Source of the DNA: an uncultured Gammaproteobacteria bacterium
GTDB lineage: Bacteria > Pseudomonadota > Gammaproteobacteria > Eutrophobiales > Eutrophobiaceae
DNA length: 64,000 nucleotides
Direction: 5' to 3'
Assembly (NCBI GenBank): GCA_951812995.1
Contig: CATOTD010000009.1
Span: 124,001-188,000, forward strand
The notes below the pieces were generated by a model. That model saw only the letters and a program-made list of their open reading frames with translations, had not been told where the DNA came from and did not search any database. A program made the position numbers and the translations under genes. Of this stretch, positions 1 to 8,961 are shown piece by piece (position 1 is the first letter of the stretch; each line of letters opens with the position of its first letter).

Positions 1-415
1 TCGTACGCGGTAACATGACAACGCCCGCGAGCTGGGTTATATCTGAGAGTATGGAAGAAGTACGCTGAATTAATGAGGCATGATCATTGTCAGGTGCCAT
101 TTCTTGTGCAATTTTTTGTACGTCATCTGAATTGAGATCATTGACTCTTAATAAACTATCAACAAATAATCGATAACCTTTGGCAGTGGGTACTCGGCCC
201 GCAGAAGTATGTGGCGAAAGTAAGAGGCCGAGGTCTTCAAGATCTGCCATCACATTACGTATTGAGGCGGGACTCAGCTTTAAGTTTGAATCTTTTGAAA
301 GCGTACGCGATCCTACCGGGGTACCCTCTTCAATAAAATATTCAACCAGTGCCTTAAATAAAAAAAGACTGCGTTCTGATAATTGTAGCGAATCTATCGT
401 TGAAACCATACCCAT
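1..415 (-). CDS. hrcA: Heat-inducible transcription repressor HrcA, N-terminal part (runs off window)
   Basis: The reverse strand encodes a protein beginning MVSTIDSLQLSERSLFLFKA and continuing through VEYFIEEGTPVGSRTLSKD, SPASIRNVMADLEDLGLL and HTSAGRVPTAKGYRLFVD. These are the conserved winged-helix and SAGRVPT segments of HrcA, the repressor that binds CIRCE operators upstream of groE/dnaK-type operons. About 136 residues lie in the window; the C-terminal regulatory part is beyond base 1. Two in-frame ATGs (at 415 and 409) are possible and neither has a strong ribosome binding site. It is divergent from nadK, as is common near grpE/nadK/recN in proteobacteria. Family assignment is by recognition of the conserved segments. 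Confidence 0.93.
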   Translation of the reverse strand, partial: MGMVSTIDSLQLSERSLFLFKALVEYFIEEGTPVGSRTLSKDSNLKLSPASIRNVMADLEDLGLLLSPHTSAGRVPTAKGYRLFVDSLLRVNDLNSDDVQKIAQEMAPDNDHASLIQRTSSILSDITQLAGVVMLPRT

Positions 416-574
416 TACAAGCGCAACTGAAGTAATAAAATAAAATCTAGCATTCTACCGTATTAAGTGCAAAGCATATTCAACATACCTTGAAAATATC
501 TTGCCGGGATATATTGGTCACTGCCGCAGAGCATGTTATGTTTGATGAAAAAATGACAGGACTGCTCCAAAATC
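416..574. promoter_or_regulatory. hrcA/nadK divergent intergenic region
   Basis: This 159-base AT-rich spacer separates the divergent hrcA and nadK starts and must hold the promoters of both. I could not pick a convincing -35/-10 pair, and I do not see a clear CIRCE inverted repeat here. Confidence 0.35.
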
Positions 575-1438
575 ATGTTTAATCGAATCGGACTTATTAC
601 CAACGCAGACACGAAGGCCATTCAGGCAACATTAATTGAACTGGTTGCATATCTTGGTGCATATAATCGCACGGTCATTTTGAATACAGGTTGTGCTGAT
701 TTACTCAACGATCACGAATTTGCTGTCTTCAACACCAGTGAATTAGGCAAACATTGCGATCTCGTCATTGCCATTGGCGGCGATGGCACGATGTTGATGG
801 CATCTCATAACCTCTGTGACTTTGATATACCATTACTCGGCATTAATCTTGGCCATGTTGGTTTTCTGGCCGATATTCCGGCTGACGACATCGCCGATAA
901 TATGGACGACATATTAAATGGCCAGTTTGTTGAAGATGTTCGTTTCCTGCTAAAAGGTCAGGTCTTTCGAGATGAAGTATGTCTCTTTACAGGCAATGCT
1001 ATCAATGATGTCATCGTCCAAAAATTTAATATCGCCCGATTAGTCGAACTGGAAACCTATATTGATGGTACGTTTGTCCATAAACATCGATCGGATGGCA
1101 TGATTGTCTCATCACCCACGGGTTCAACGGCCTATGCCCTTGCCAGCGGCGGCCCTATAGTACACCCGGCACTTGATGCCTTGTTGTTAGTCCCTATTTG
1201 TCCACACTCACTCACCAATCGCCCCATTGTTGTTGACGGCAAAAATTGTATTGAGGTTGTTATCGGAACAAGAGAGGTTGACCGTGCCCACCTCACGCTG
1301 GATGGTGAAACAACATTTGAACTTTGCCCGGGAGACAGGGTGCGCGTTGAAAAAAGAAATATGAATATCCGGTTAATCCATCCATCCGGACACGACCAGT
1401 TTCATGTTCTGCGTGAAAAATTAAACTGGAGCAAATAG
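575..1438 (+). CDS. nadK: NAD kinase
   Basis: NadK phosphorylates NAD+ to NADP+ in the cytoplasm using ATP or polyphosphate. The 287-residue product has the family length. The GGDGT nucleotide-binding motif is at residues 68-72 (AIGGDGTMLMA), followed by the NLGHVGFLAD segment near 91-100 and the NAD-site motif PTGSTAYALASGGP near 181-194. The start is the ATG followed by FNRIGLI, typical of proteobacterial NadK. The gene stops 2 bases before recN, so the two are probably cotranscribed, an arrangement also seen in enterobacteria. Confidence 0.97.
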   Translation: MFNRIGLITNADTKAIQATLIELVAYLGAYNRTVILNTGCADLLNDHEFAVFNTSELGKHCDLVIAIGGDGTMLMASHNLCDFDIPLLGINLGHVGFLADIPADDIADNMDDILNGQFVEDVRFLLKGQVFRDEVCLFTGNAINDVIVQKFNIARLVELETYIDGTFVHKHRSDGMIVSSPTGSTAYALASGGPIVHPALDALLLVPICPHSLTNRPIVVDGKNCIEVVIGTREVDRAHLTLDGETTFELCPGDRVRVEKRNMNIRLIHPSGHDQFHVLREKLNWSK

Positions 1439-1440
1439 CA

Positions 1441-3096
1441 TTGTTACGGCAACTCGCCATTAAAAATCTGGCTGTTATCGATAAGCTGAGTATTGATTTC
1501 AAATCCGGCATGACGGTGCTGACGGGTGAAACGGGGGCCGGTAAGTCGATATTACTTGATGCCTTGGGTTTGGTGTTGGGTGATCGTGCAGATACCAACA
1601 TCATTAGAATCGGTGCCGCAAAAACAGATATTACGGCCATTTTTTCTATTCAAAATAACGACTATATCCATCGTCGACTGCAGGAAATGGAGCTTGAGCC
1701 TGATGATGAATTATTCATAAGGCGAACTATTAGCCAAGATGGACGGTCGCGGGCGTATCTAAATAATACGCCGGTCCCGGTTCAAACCCTGCGTGAGATA
1801 GGCGAATATCTGGTTGACATACACGGTCAACACGCACATCAATCCTTGTCTCGCCCAAAAATGCAACGCGCAATACTGGATGCGGCTGGAGACTATAAGG
1901 CCTTGTTGGATGATGTTGCTAAAACCCATGCGGCCTGGAAACATGTCAATCAGGAACTGCTCCATTTTGAAACAATGGGCGAAGATTTTGAAGCACGCTT
2001 GACACTACTACAATATCAGATAGATGAGCTTGCCCAGCTTGCCATAGGCAAAACAGAATATGCTACACTCACAGCAGAATTCAAGCGTCAGTCGCATGCG
2101 CAAGATCTGATGGCAACATGTCAAAAAATATTAACCGAACTAACAGAAACAGATCCCGCGATTTATAGTCGGCTATCTCAACATCAGCGTACTATTGCCG
2201 ATCTCTGTAGCATGGACGATTCACTTCTGAATATCAGCCATTTACTCAATAGCGCGGCCATTCAAGTCAATGAGGCCTGCTCGGAGTTAAGAGATTATAT
2301 CGAACAGTTTGATATGGATATGACGCAGTTGACCGTAATAGAAAATCGTCTGGACAAACTCCATGATCTGGCACGGAAGCATAAAATAAAACCGGTCGAA
2401 CTACCGGAACAATTAACCCTGTTGCGTTCACAATTGACACAACTAGAAGGTGGCCAGGAACAACATGAAGCCTTGCAAAAAAAGAAGGTTGAACTTAACG
2501 CACATTATATCAAACGGGCTGAAGATCTTAGACAGAAAAGAAAAGATGTTGGCAGAAAAATCGCGCTTGCGGTCACTGATAAAATGCACGAACTTGGCAT
2601 AGATGGACAGTTTGATATATTGGTAGAATCCATCGAAGACTTGACACCGCACCAATATGGCATGGATAAAATTTCGTTTGTAGTCTCTACTAACCGAGGC
2701 CAGCCATTAAAACCGATTACGAAGATTGCCTCTGGCGGTGAATTGTCACGGCTTAGTTTAGCAATACAAATCATTGATGCAAAAGACAATGGTGCGCCTA
2801 CCATGGTATTTGATGAGGTCGATGCCGGGGTCGGCGGCGGTATTGCCGAGACAGTGGGCAGGATGCTACGCAGTCTGGCCGCACACCGCCAGATATTTTG
2901 TGTTACCCATCTGGCCCAGGTCGCTTCTTGTGGACATCACCATCTACGGGTTGCAAAGCATACTGAAAAAGACACCATTTTCACGCAGGTAATCGACCTT
3001 AATGAACAAGAGCGCATTGATGAGATTGCGCGCATGTTGGCCGGGATGAAGATAAGTGATGAGAGTCGTGCACATGCCGCACAAATGCTTGAATGA
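1441..3096 (+). CDS. recN: DNA repair protein RecN (TTG start)
   Basis: RecN is an SMC-like ATPase that acts early in double-strand break repair. The 551 residues match the family length of about 550. The Walker A motif GETGAGKS lies at residues 29-36, a coiled-coil-rich middle follows, the ABC signature IASGGELSRLS is near 430 and Walker B VFDEVDAGVGG near 453. The first codon is TTG, giving LRQLAIKNLAVID; this alignment with the family N-terminus and the GGAG inside the end of nadK support it. In many gammaproteobacteria recN is LexA-controlled, but here it follows nadK with no room for its own operator. Confidence 0.97.
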   Translation: MLRQLAIKNLAVIDKLSIDFKSGMTVLTGETGAGKSILLDALGLVLGDRADTNIIRIGAAKTDITAIFSIQNNDYIHRRLQEMELEPDDELFIRRTISQDGRSRAYLNNTPVPVQTLREIGEYLVDIHGQHAHQSLSRPKMQRAILDAAGDYKALLDDVAKTHAAWKHVNQELLHFETMGEDFEARLTLLQYQIDELAQLAIGKTEYATLTAEFKRQSHAQDLMATCQKILTELTETDPAIYSRLSQHQRTIADLCSMDDSLLNISHLLNSAAIQVNEACSELRDYIEQFDMDMTQLTVIENRLDKLHDLARKHKIKPVELPEQLTLLRSQLTQLEGGQEQHEALQKKKVELNAHYIKRAEDLRQKRKDVGRKIALAVTDKMHELGIDGQFDILVESIEDLTPHQYGMDKISFVVSTNRGQPLKPITKIASGGELSRLSLAIQIIDAKDNGAPTMVFDEVDAGVGGGIAETVGRMLRSLAAHRQIFCVTHLAQVASCGHHHLRVAKHTEKDTIFTQVIDLNEQERIDEIARMLAGMKISDESRAHAAQMLE

Positions 3097-3169
3097 GGAC
3101 TACGATGTCGAGAATATCATCTCGCCTGCGTGGGTGACTATTGATTTTAAGTACGCTTGGAAAATACTT

Positions 3170-3571
3170 TTACGCTTTTGGTTTTACATACAAAACCAGA
3201 CTATGCTCAATTAGGTCATAGCCATGCGCTTTTGCAATTTCTTCTTGTAAGCGTTCAATTTCTTCATTTTCAAATTCAATGACCTGGCCTGTTTTTAAAC
3301 ACACCATGTGATCATGATGTCCGCCCTGGTCAAGCTCAAATACAGAATGGCCAGAATCAAAGTTGTGGCGTATGACGAGTCCTGCCGCTTCAAATTGAGT
3401 CAATACCCGATAGACGGTAGCCCGACCCACTTCTTCACCATGTTCCAATAAGGTTTTGTAAACATCTTCGGCACTCAGATGTCGTTCATCTGAGTCTTCC
3501 AGGATATGTAATATCCGAATTCTAGGTAAGGTCGCCTTAAGACCGGCTTTTTTTAAATCTATCGCTTCCAA
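3170..3571 (-). CDS. fur: Ferric uptake regulator Fur
   Basis: Fur is a cytoplasmic, iron-responsive repressor. The 133-residue protein has the N-terminal winged helix (SAEDVYKTLLEHGEEVGRATVYR within residues 33-55) and the metal-binding GGHHDHM segment (residues 83-89, His85, His86, His88). The E. coli CxxC structural zinc pair is reduced to a single Cys91 followed by LKT, as in some other gammaproteobacterial Fur proteins. It is divergent from bamE, a frequent arrangement. The 156-base spacer to bamE may contain autoregulatory Fur sites, but I did not find a confident Fur box. Confidence 0.95.
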   Translation of the reverse strand: MEAIDLKKAGLKATLPRIRILHILEDSDERHLSAEDVYKTLLEHGEEVGRATVYRVLTQFEAAGLVIRHNFDSGHSVFELDQGGHHDHMVCLKTGQVIEFENEEIERLQEEIAKAHGYDLIEHSLVLYVKPKA

Positions 3572-3727
3572 GTAAACCTCTATACTCAGGCGTGAGTGAA
3601 AATCTGTGATTTGAAAGTATACTGCATGACAAGATAAATGTCGTTGAGGAATCCTGCCGCAACAGTTATCCTATTCTTAATCTAGTTATTATAGTTATTA
3701 ACGGTCAATACCTACATAAATCTTTGC

Positions 3728-4186
3728 ATGAAAAAATTAGTCGTATTCTGCATATTGCTTATATTCATAAGTGCCTGTGGTCGCAATCCTGATGGCAGTT
3801 ACAATATGCCTTTACTCTATAAGATCAACATCCAGCAAGGGAATGTCATTGAGCAGCGAATGCTTGATAGACTCAAACCCGATATGGATAAAAACCAGGT
3901 GCAATACATCATGGGTACACCTTTGTTGATAGACCCGTTTCATAATAATCGTTGGGAATATGTCTTTAGTTTTAAGGCCGGGGGTGACACCAGAGAACAA
4001 CGGCATATTACCTTGCATTTCAATGAAGCGGAAAAGCTCAGCCACATTACCGGAGATATAATCGCCGCTGAGGGGACGCGAGATCTAAATGCAATTATTG
4101 AAGGAGAAGCGGTTATCGTGCCTGAATCAGTGGGTAAGAAAAAAGGATTTTTTAGCCGCTTATTGGATAAAGTAAATCCGTTCTAA
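3728..4186 (+). CDS. bamE: Outer membrane assembly lipoprotein BamE (SmpA/OmlA)
   Basis: BamE is a small lipoprotein of the BAM complex that inserts beta-barrel proteins in the outer membrane. The N-terminus MKKLVVFCILLIFISAC is a lipoprotein signal peptide with Cys17 as the lipidated residue. The conserved core includes GNVIEQRMLDRLKPDMDKNQ and QYIMGTPLLIDPF near residues 37-75, then NRWEYVFSF. At 152 residues it is longer than E. coli BamE (113) because of a C-terminal extension ending FFSRLLDKVNPF. It converges on rnfH and is divergent from fur. Confidence 0.94.
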   Translation: MKKLVVFCILLIFISACGRNPDGSYNMPLLYKINIQQGNVIEQRMLDRLKPDMDKNQVQYIMGTPLLIDPFHNNRWEYVFSFKAGGDTREQRHITLHFNEAEKLSHITGDIIAAEGTRDLNAIIEGEAVIVPESVGKKKGFFSRLLDKVNPF

Positions 4187-4212
4187 GATGAATAATAAAA
4201 TAAACCATGCCT

Positions 4213-4485
4213 TTACTGTTGTATCTTCGCACGTCGATGGCGCGCCTCTTTTGGGTCGATAAGAAGTGGGCGATAGATCTCGATCCTATCGCCTTTTTCT
4301 AAAACATGATCCAGTGCTTTAATATGACTAAAAACCCCCACTTTATTGACGGCTAAATCTATTTCTGGGAAACGCTGCAACAAACCTGAGTAAGCAATAA
4401 CCTGGCGAATAGTGCTACCTGACGGCAGTGCCAACGACTCGCTATTTTGACAGCCTGGTTTAATATAAATGAGATCGACGGTCAT
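4213..4485 (-). CDS. rnfH: RnfH family ubiquitin-like protein
   Basis: The protein starting [11 protein letters not shown] has the RnfH (DUF170) pattern: a beta-grasp fold with [27 protein letters not shown] and a conserved [20 protein letters not shown]-like C-terminus. Its cellular role is not well established; it is usually linked to ratA in the same operon. The open frame continues upstream to 4533, but the ATG at 4485 gives the family N-terminus and lies just after the ratA stop (4490-4492). Translational coupling with ratA is likely. Confidence 0.9.
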   Translation of the reverse strand: [90 protein letters not shown]

Positions 4486-4489
4486 GCGC

Positions 4490-4927
4490 TCACCTTGGAC
4501 CATACACCACCTGTGCGCGTTTAATGAAGGCATCCACTAAAGAGTCGGCAATTTTTTCAAAAGCCGCACCGAGTGTATATTTTGCCAATTTATTTTTAAA
4601 TTCAAACTGCATTTCTAATGTCACCAGACATCCGCCATTATTATCTTCTTGAAATTGCCAATGTCCGTATAACTCCTTAAACGGCCCTTCAACCAGTCGC
4701 ATAATGATAGCAGTATCAGCCAGCATCGTATTGGCTGTCACAAAATTTTGCTTGATTTTGCCCAGTGCTATTGAGATTGAAGCGGTCACGGCATCGCTAC
4801 TTGTTGTGAGTATGTTGGCCTTAGTACACCATGGCAAAAAAACCGGATAAGATTCGATATCATTGACCAACGCAAACATTTGCTTTGCGCTATAAGTAAC
4901 ATACGCCTGATTATTTATTTTAGTCAC
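4490..4927 (-). CDS. ratA: RatA family protein (START/polyketide cyclase-like; ubiquinone-binding Coq10 type)
   Basis: The 145-residue product has the family features: YSAKQMFALVNDIESYPVFLPWC near residues 13-35 and the closing segment LGAAFEKIADSLVDAFIKRA. Members are START-like lipid-binding proteins; E. coli RatA inhibits 70S ribosome association, while homologues (Coq10) bind ubiquinone. It is the first gene of a ratA-rnfH pair. In E. coli smpB lies divergent and adjacent; here a transporter gene and an IS separate them. Confidence 0.92.
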   Translation of the reverse strand: MTKINNQAYVTYSAKQMFALVNDIESYPVFLPWCTKANILTTSSDAVTASISIALGKIKQNFVTANTMLADTAIIMRLVEGPFKELYGHWQFQEDNNGGCLVTLEMQFEFKNKLAKYTLGAAFEKIADSLVDAFIKRAQVVYGPR

Positions 4928-4942
4928 TACAAAGCAATAAAC

Positions 4943-6355
4943 TTATTCAACAAAGCCTAATAGTTTAAATATGCCAATAGCGTTAAGAAATACTACTATT
5001 ACACCGAGCGGCGCAATATAACGCACGGCAAAACGCCAGGTTTTATAATAAAAACCATCGCCCAACCCCAACTCTTCTACGGTTGCCGACCGCGACATCC
5101 GCCAGGCGGCAAATATAGCAATCAATAGACCACCGATGGGCAACATGATGTTTGAGGTGAATATATCGAACATGTCAAACAGCCCGTTTTCTTTTACCGT
5201 GCCGGCAAAACTAAACGAGAAGGCCCATTGATTGAATGACAAGACTGTCGCTAAACCAAGCAACCAGACAGCAATACCGGCAAGGGTTGTGGCTTTAACG
5301 CGCGTCATATTTTTGTTTTCAACCAACCAGGTTACGGCCGGTTCAAGTAATGAGATGGCTGAAGTCCATGCGGCAAACAGCAACAATATAAAAAACAGCG
5401 TTCCGAAAAATGTACCAAACGGCATCTGACCGAATGCGATTGGTAATGTGATAAAGATAAGCCCAGGCCCGCCAGCCGGTTCCAGTCCATAGGTAAAAAC
5501 AATCGGGAAAATCGCTATGCCTGCGAGGATTGCAACGAGCGTATCTGCAAACGCTATCGTGAAACAATTAAAGCTTATTGATGATTTCTGCGACAGATAC
5601 GAACCATAGATCATGATCGCGCCCATACCAATGCTCAGACTAAAAAATGCTTGTCCCAGAGCAGGCAAGAGGATATCCGAAAAAAAATTCTTGTCGGCCA
5701 ATCTTGCAAAGTCAGGATTAAATAAATAATCGATCCCTTCCATAAATTTTTCTGTGCCCATAGCATAGCCAACCATGATTAAAAGCAGAACAAATAGCGC
5801 GGGCATTAAAAATTTTACCGCTTTTTCCAAACCACTCTTCACGCCACGAGCAATAATAACCATACTCATGGCCATGAATACTGTATGCCACGCCAATAAT
5901 TTTTCGGGATCGTTAATGAGTTCAGAAAACATCTGTTTGGAGAAAGTGGCATCTACATCAACGAAAAGACCCGCACCAGTTCTGAATATATAAGCCAAGG
6001 TCCAGCCAGCGATGACGCTATAGTAGGAAAGGATTATAAATCCGGCTATCATGCCCATCCAACCCAGCAGTTGCCAATGGCGACCTAACCCTTCCTCTGC
6101 CGCTAATGTGCCCATCGTATTGATTGGACTTTGACGCCCACGCCGACCCAGCATTATCTCGGCCATCATGATGGGTATCCCGACCAGCACAACGCAGAGT
6201 AGATAAACCAGAACAAAGGCACCCCCACCATTTTCACCCACTAAATAGGGGAATCGCCAGATATTGCCAAGGCCAACGGCTGATCCTGTTGCGGCAAGAA
6301 TGAAGACCCAACGAGAGGACCACTGACCATGGATGGAGGAACGTTTCACAGACAT
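4943..6355 (-). CDS. Sodium-dependent transporter, neurotransmitter:sodium symporter (NSS) family
   Basis: The 470-residue inner membrane protein begins with WSSRWVFILAATGSAVGLGNIWRFPYLVGENGGGAFVLVY, the diagnostic NSS TM1 with its unwound GNIWRFPY sodium site. About eleven to twelve hydrophobic segments follow. NSS proteins import amino acids or similar solutes with sodium; the substrate cannot be read from sequence. It lies 15 bases upstream of ratA on the same strand and may be cotranscribed with it. This is not the usual neighbour of ratA, so it is probably an insertion between ratA and smpB. Confidence 0.9.
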   Translation of the reverse strand: MSVKRSSIHGQWSSRWVFILAATGSAVGLGNIWRFPYLVGENGGGAFVLVYLLCVVLVGIPIMMAEIMLGRRGRQSPINTMGTLAAEEGLGRHWQLLGWMGMIAGFIILSYYSVIAGWTLAYIFRTGAGLFVDVDATFSKQMFSELINDPEKLLAWHTVFMAMSMVIIARGVKSGLEKAVKFLMPALFVLLLIMVGYAMGTEKFMEGIDYLFNPDFARLADKNFFSDILLPALGQAFFSLSIGMGAIMIYGSYLSQKSSISFNCFTIAFADTLVAILAGIAIFPIVFTYGLEPAGGPGLIFITLPIAFGQMPFGTFFGTLFFILLLFAAWTSAISLLEPAVTWLVENKNMTRVKATTLAGIAVWLLGLATVLSFNQWAFSFSFAGTVKENGLFDMFDIFTSNIMLPIGGLLIAIFAAWRMSRSATVEELGLGDGFYYKTWRFAVRYIAPLGVIVVFLNAIGIFKLLGFVE

Positions 6356-6490
6356 ATTCTAAGAATTATTTTTGATATATTTTCCACAAACTTAAACGTT
6401 TTGACAGGTATTATAGAAATTATCTTGTTGTAAACGCAATCCCCTAAAGAGGCTATAACTGAACTTTTTTATCATCAACGTGAATATGCT

Positions 6491-6650
6491 CCGAGACCTT
6501 TGCACTAAAGCAATACTTATCCAGCCTGACCCGACTCAACCCGACCCGACCACGCTTGACTCACGTCCGACCCGACTCAACCCAAACCGACCACAACCGA
6601 CCCAGCCCGGCCACAACCACAATCAACCCGGCCCAACCCCGCCCGTTTTA
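6491..6650 (+). repeat. GC-rich low-complexity repeat block 1 with conserved head
   Basis: The block opens with CCGAGACCTTTGCACTAAAG and continues as irregular tandem variants of CCCGACTCAACCCGACC and CCAACCCGACCAC. The same head and the same C-rich text recur at 18.15-18.41 kb; similar text occurs at 28.2-28.64 kb and 35.69 kb. The units have no fixed period, so it is not a CRISPR or simple satellite. Base composition is far above the neighbouring genes. Confidence 0.75.
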
Positions 6651-6710
6651 GAAAGCGATCATTGTCAGGGACGGCAGTTTACCTAATGCAATTCGCTTTG
6701 AGCTCATCCG

Positions 6711-6740
6711 TTCTTAAAATATCAGCAACTCCTGTATACT
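6711..6740 (+). promoter_or_regulatory. Probable original smpB promoter, now separated from smpB by IS5-I
   Basis: A good -10 box TATACT lies at 6735-6740 with a weak -35 TTCTTA at 6711-6716 (18-base spacing). Before IS insertion the smpB start codon would have been about 28 bases downstream, so this is the best candidate for the native smpB promoter. It now fires into the 3' end of the IS. Confidence 0.5.
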
Positions 6741-6771
6741 CGCAAGATTAACGAGATGGACATGACAAAAT

Positions 6772-7961
6772 GGAGACCTCGAACAACGCTGATTCTAGAT
6801 GGGTTTTGACGCGAGTACCAGTCGTTGTCACCCGCATAGTGGGTGTGAAGGTCAAGATCGGTGGTATTTGAGGCTGTGTTGCATTGTTTGGGTCTGCCAG
6901 GGCGGGTATTTCCGAATTTGGACAGAGTCAGGCTGTGGCCTGTCGTCGCTCGTGGAAGATGAGACGGCGGAAGTTGTAGCTCAGGTTGGCCATGGTCATG
7001 CGGGCCTTCGCACGGGTTTGGCCGATTGAGCGGATGGTCAGAGCCATGGGCCCTTTCTCGTAGCCGAACACAGGCGCGGATGGCGGAGCGTGTCGCGTTG
7101 CCCCGGCGAATATGCCTGGCCATGGGTTTGCCGCGTGGCTTCTTGCGATGGATATGTGAGCGGTACCCTTGCGCCTTCAGCCAAGCCTCATTCCTGGCCG
7201 AGCGGTACCCGGTATCGGCCCAAACCGCCTTCGAGCTGTTTGTCTCGTCCAGAACCGAGGAGAGTTCATGCCCGTCGTAGCGAGCCGCATTCGTGCCAGT
7301 CTCACCCCGGATGAAGCGCCATTTGCGGTCAATGGACACGTGGTTCTTGTACCCAAAGTGCGGAACCGAAATATCGACAAGGCCAGTATCCTCCTCACCT
7401 GCCTTGGCGCGCGCTTTCTCTTCTTTCGTCATCCGCTGGCGCGGGGCAAAGACCAACGTGGCATCCACAATCTGACCGCCGGTCGGTTTGTATCCCCGCG
7501 CGCACAGCTGAGCTTCAAACGCGGCAAACAGGGCCTTGCAGACACCCGCCTGGGTCAGCTTCTCTCTGAAAAGCCAGATCGTTTTTTGGTCGGGGGTTGG
7601 CTCCCCGATTTGAAATCCCAGGAACCGTAGCCAACTGAAACGGTCACGAATGAGAAACTCCATCCGCTCATCGCTCAGATTGTGCATCGAGGCCAAGACC
7701 AGCACCTTGAACATCACAACGGCATCATAGGGCGGACGACCACCTTTGGGACGTTCCCCATAGCCAAGTGCTTCAACAAGAACTGGGCGAAACACTTCGA
7801 AATCAACGTGCCGCTCCAAAACCTCAAGCGGATATCCCATCGCCGAAAGCCGCGCCAAATGATCCGTCAAATCAAACAATCCAGGTGCGGGCATAAACAA
7901 AATCCTCCCACATCAAGTGAATCAGATCGTACCACAAAATGCACGGTTTTTAGAGGTCTCC
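6772..7961 (-). mobile_element. IS5-family element, IS5-I copy A (1190 bp, internally deleted), inserted at smpB start
   Basis: The ends are GGAGACCTCGAACAACG on the left and GGAGACCTCTAAAAACC (reverse strand) on the right. A 4-base AAAT duplication flanks it (6768-6771 and 7962-7965), the right copy overlapping the smpB ATG. The transposase reads on the minus strand (ATG at 7900, [24 protein letters not shown]...). Compared with the 1299-bp copies it lacks about 108 bases between two GGTGAGG repeats, losing a segment after KARAKAGE in frame. It also carries the C-terminal frameshift common to all copies, so it is not autonomous. Confidence 0.88.
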
Positions 7962-7963
7962 AA

Positions 7964-8437
7964 ATGAGTAAAGACAAGTCATCTGGCGGCGGCAAGACCA
8001 TTGCGCTGAATAAAAAAGCCCGTCACAATTATTCGATTGACGAGCGATTTGAAGCAGGTATCGCGCTAGAAGGCTGGGAGGTCAAGAGTTTGCGGGCGGG
8101 CAAAGTGCAGATTGTCGAGAGTTATATCCTCCTGAAGGACAGCGAAGCCTTCCTCTTTGGCGCATTCATCACACCACTGCCGACTGCCTCAACACATATA
8201 ACACCTGATCCACAACGTAGTCGCAAACTGCTAATACATAGAGTCGAACTGAATAGACTAATCGGTGCCGTCGAGCGCAAAGGCTTTGCATTAGTGCCTA
8301 TCGCGCTTTATTGGAAAAACGGTAAGGTCAAACTGGAGCTCGGCATCGCCCGCGGCAAAAGAACACATGACAAACGCGAAACTGCAAAAGACCGCGACTG
8401 GCAGCGACAGAAAGAAAGGCTACTGCGACATAAATAA
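7964..8437 (+). CDS. smpB: SsrA-binding protein SmpB
   Basis: SmpB binds tmRNA and delivers it to stalled ribosomes for trans-translation. The 157-residue protein begins [20 protein letters not shown] and has [31 protein letters not shown] and the basic C-terminal tail [22 protein letters not shown], all standard. The IS5-I insertion ends 2 bases upstream of the ATG. The IS end supplies AGAGG seven bases before the start, which can serve as a new Shine-Dalgarno. The frame is also open into the IS, so an extended product is possible, but the family N-terminus is at 7964. ssrA follows 126 bases later. Confidence 0.95.
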   Translation: MSKDKSSGGGKTIALNKKARHNYSIDERFEAGIALEGWEVKSLRAGKVQIVESYILLKDSEAFLFGAFITPLPTASTHITPDPQRSRKLLIHRVELNRLIGAVERKGFALVPIALYWKNGKVKLELGIARGKRTHDKRETAKDRDWQRQKERLLRHK

Positions 8438-8563
8438 ATCAACGTTCCCTTGTTTATTGCTACGCACTGAAACTTTCAGTACGCCACGTAAGTCATACAC
8501 CCGATTATTTTAATGTTTATTGATAGGCAATCGTTTATACTTGAAACTTCTTCAGGAAAAATC

Positions 8564-8926
8564 GGGGGCGTACTGGCTTCGACGTGGATATGAAACCTGA
8601 TGGGCATGCCGAGGTGCAGATTACCTCGTAAATACTTCTGCAAACCTTATAGTTGCCAACGAAGACAACTACGCACTAGCGGCTTAATAACCTGTCTTAG
8701 TGCCGTCTGCCTGCTGATGTGCTTGTGCACGGTAGGTCTAGGCGTCGACTTTCACAAGACCGCAATGAAACCCGTCCGAGGTAGATTTGTTAAAACTTGA
8801 TCGGAATCGCGTTCTGTCTTCCCCGCCGGTCGGGTAGCAGAGCGTTAAATTAAAGATTCGGCTAAGCATGTAGATCTGATGGCAGAGGATTTGCGGACGC
8901 GGGTTCGATTCCCGCCGCCTCCACCA
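8564..8926 (+). ncRNA. ssrA: Transfer-messenger RNA (tmRNA)
   Basis: The 5' end GGGGGCGTACTGGCTTCGAC and the 3' end CGGGTTCGATTCCCG-CCGCCTCCACCA form the tRNA-like domain; the acceptor stem pairs over 7 bp with one G:U. The tag frame runs from GCC at 8655 to GCT at 8684, followed by TAATAA, and encodes ANEDNYALAA, ending in the proteolysis signal ALAA. The length is 363 bases. tmRNA works with SmpB, encoded just upstream, to free stalled ribosomes and tag the nascent chains. Confidence 0.97.
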
Positions 8927-8929
8927 ATT

Positions 8930-8961
8930 AAAAAGGTGAACTAAGATCAGTTCACCTTTTT
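8930..8961 (+). terminator. Rho-independent terminator of ssrA
   Basis: AAAAAGGTGAAC and GTTCACCTTTTT form a 12-bp stem with loop TAAGATCA, ending in a T run, 3 bases after the CCA end of tmRNA. Confidence 0.92.

Noticed and set aside
180..443. 87-codon plus-strand frame at the window start
   Set aside because: Antisense to hrcA, whose reverse-strand translation is clearly conserved.
3572..3727. Fur box between fur and bamE
   Set aside because: AT-rich segments exist but none matched a 19-bp Fur inverted repeat well enough to call.
6491..6650. GC-rich tract as a CRISPR array or satellite
   Set aside because: Units vary in length and order, and there are no constant repeats separated by unique spacers.
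7682..7963. N-terminal extension of SmpB reading through the IS5 element
   Set aside because: The extension is antisense to the transposase; the conserved SmpB N-terminus starts at 7964 with an acceptable ribosome binding site.
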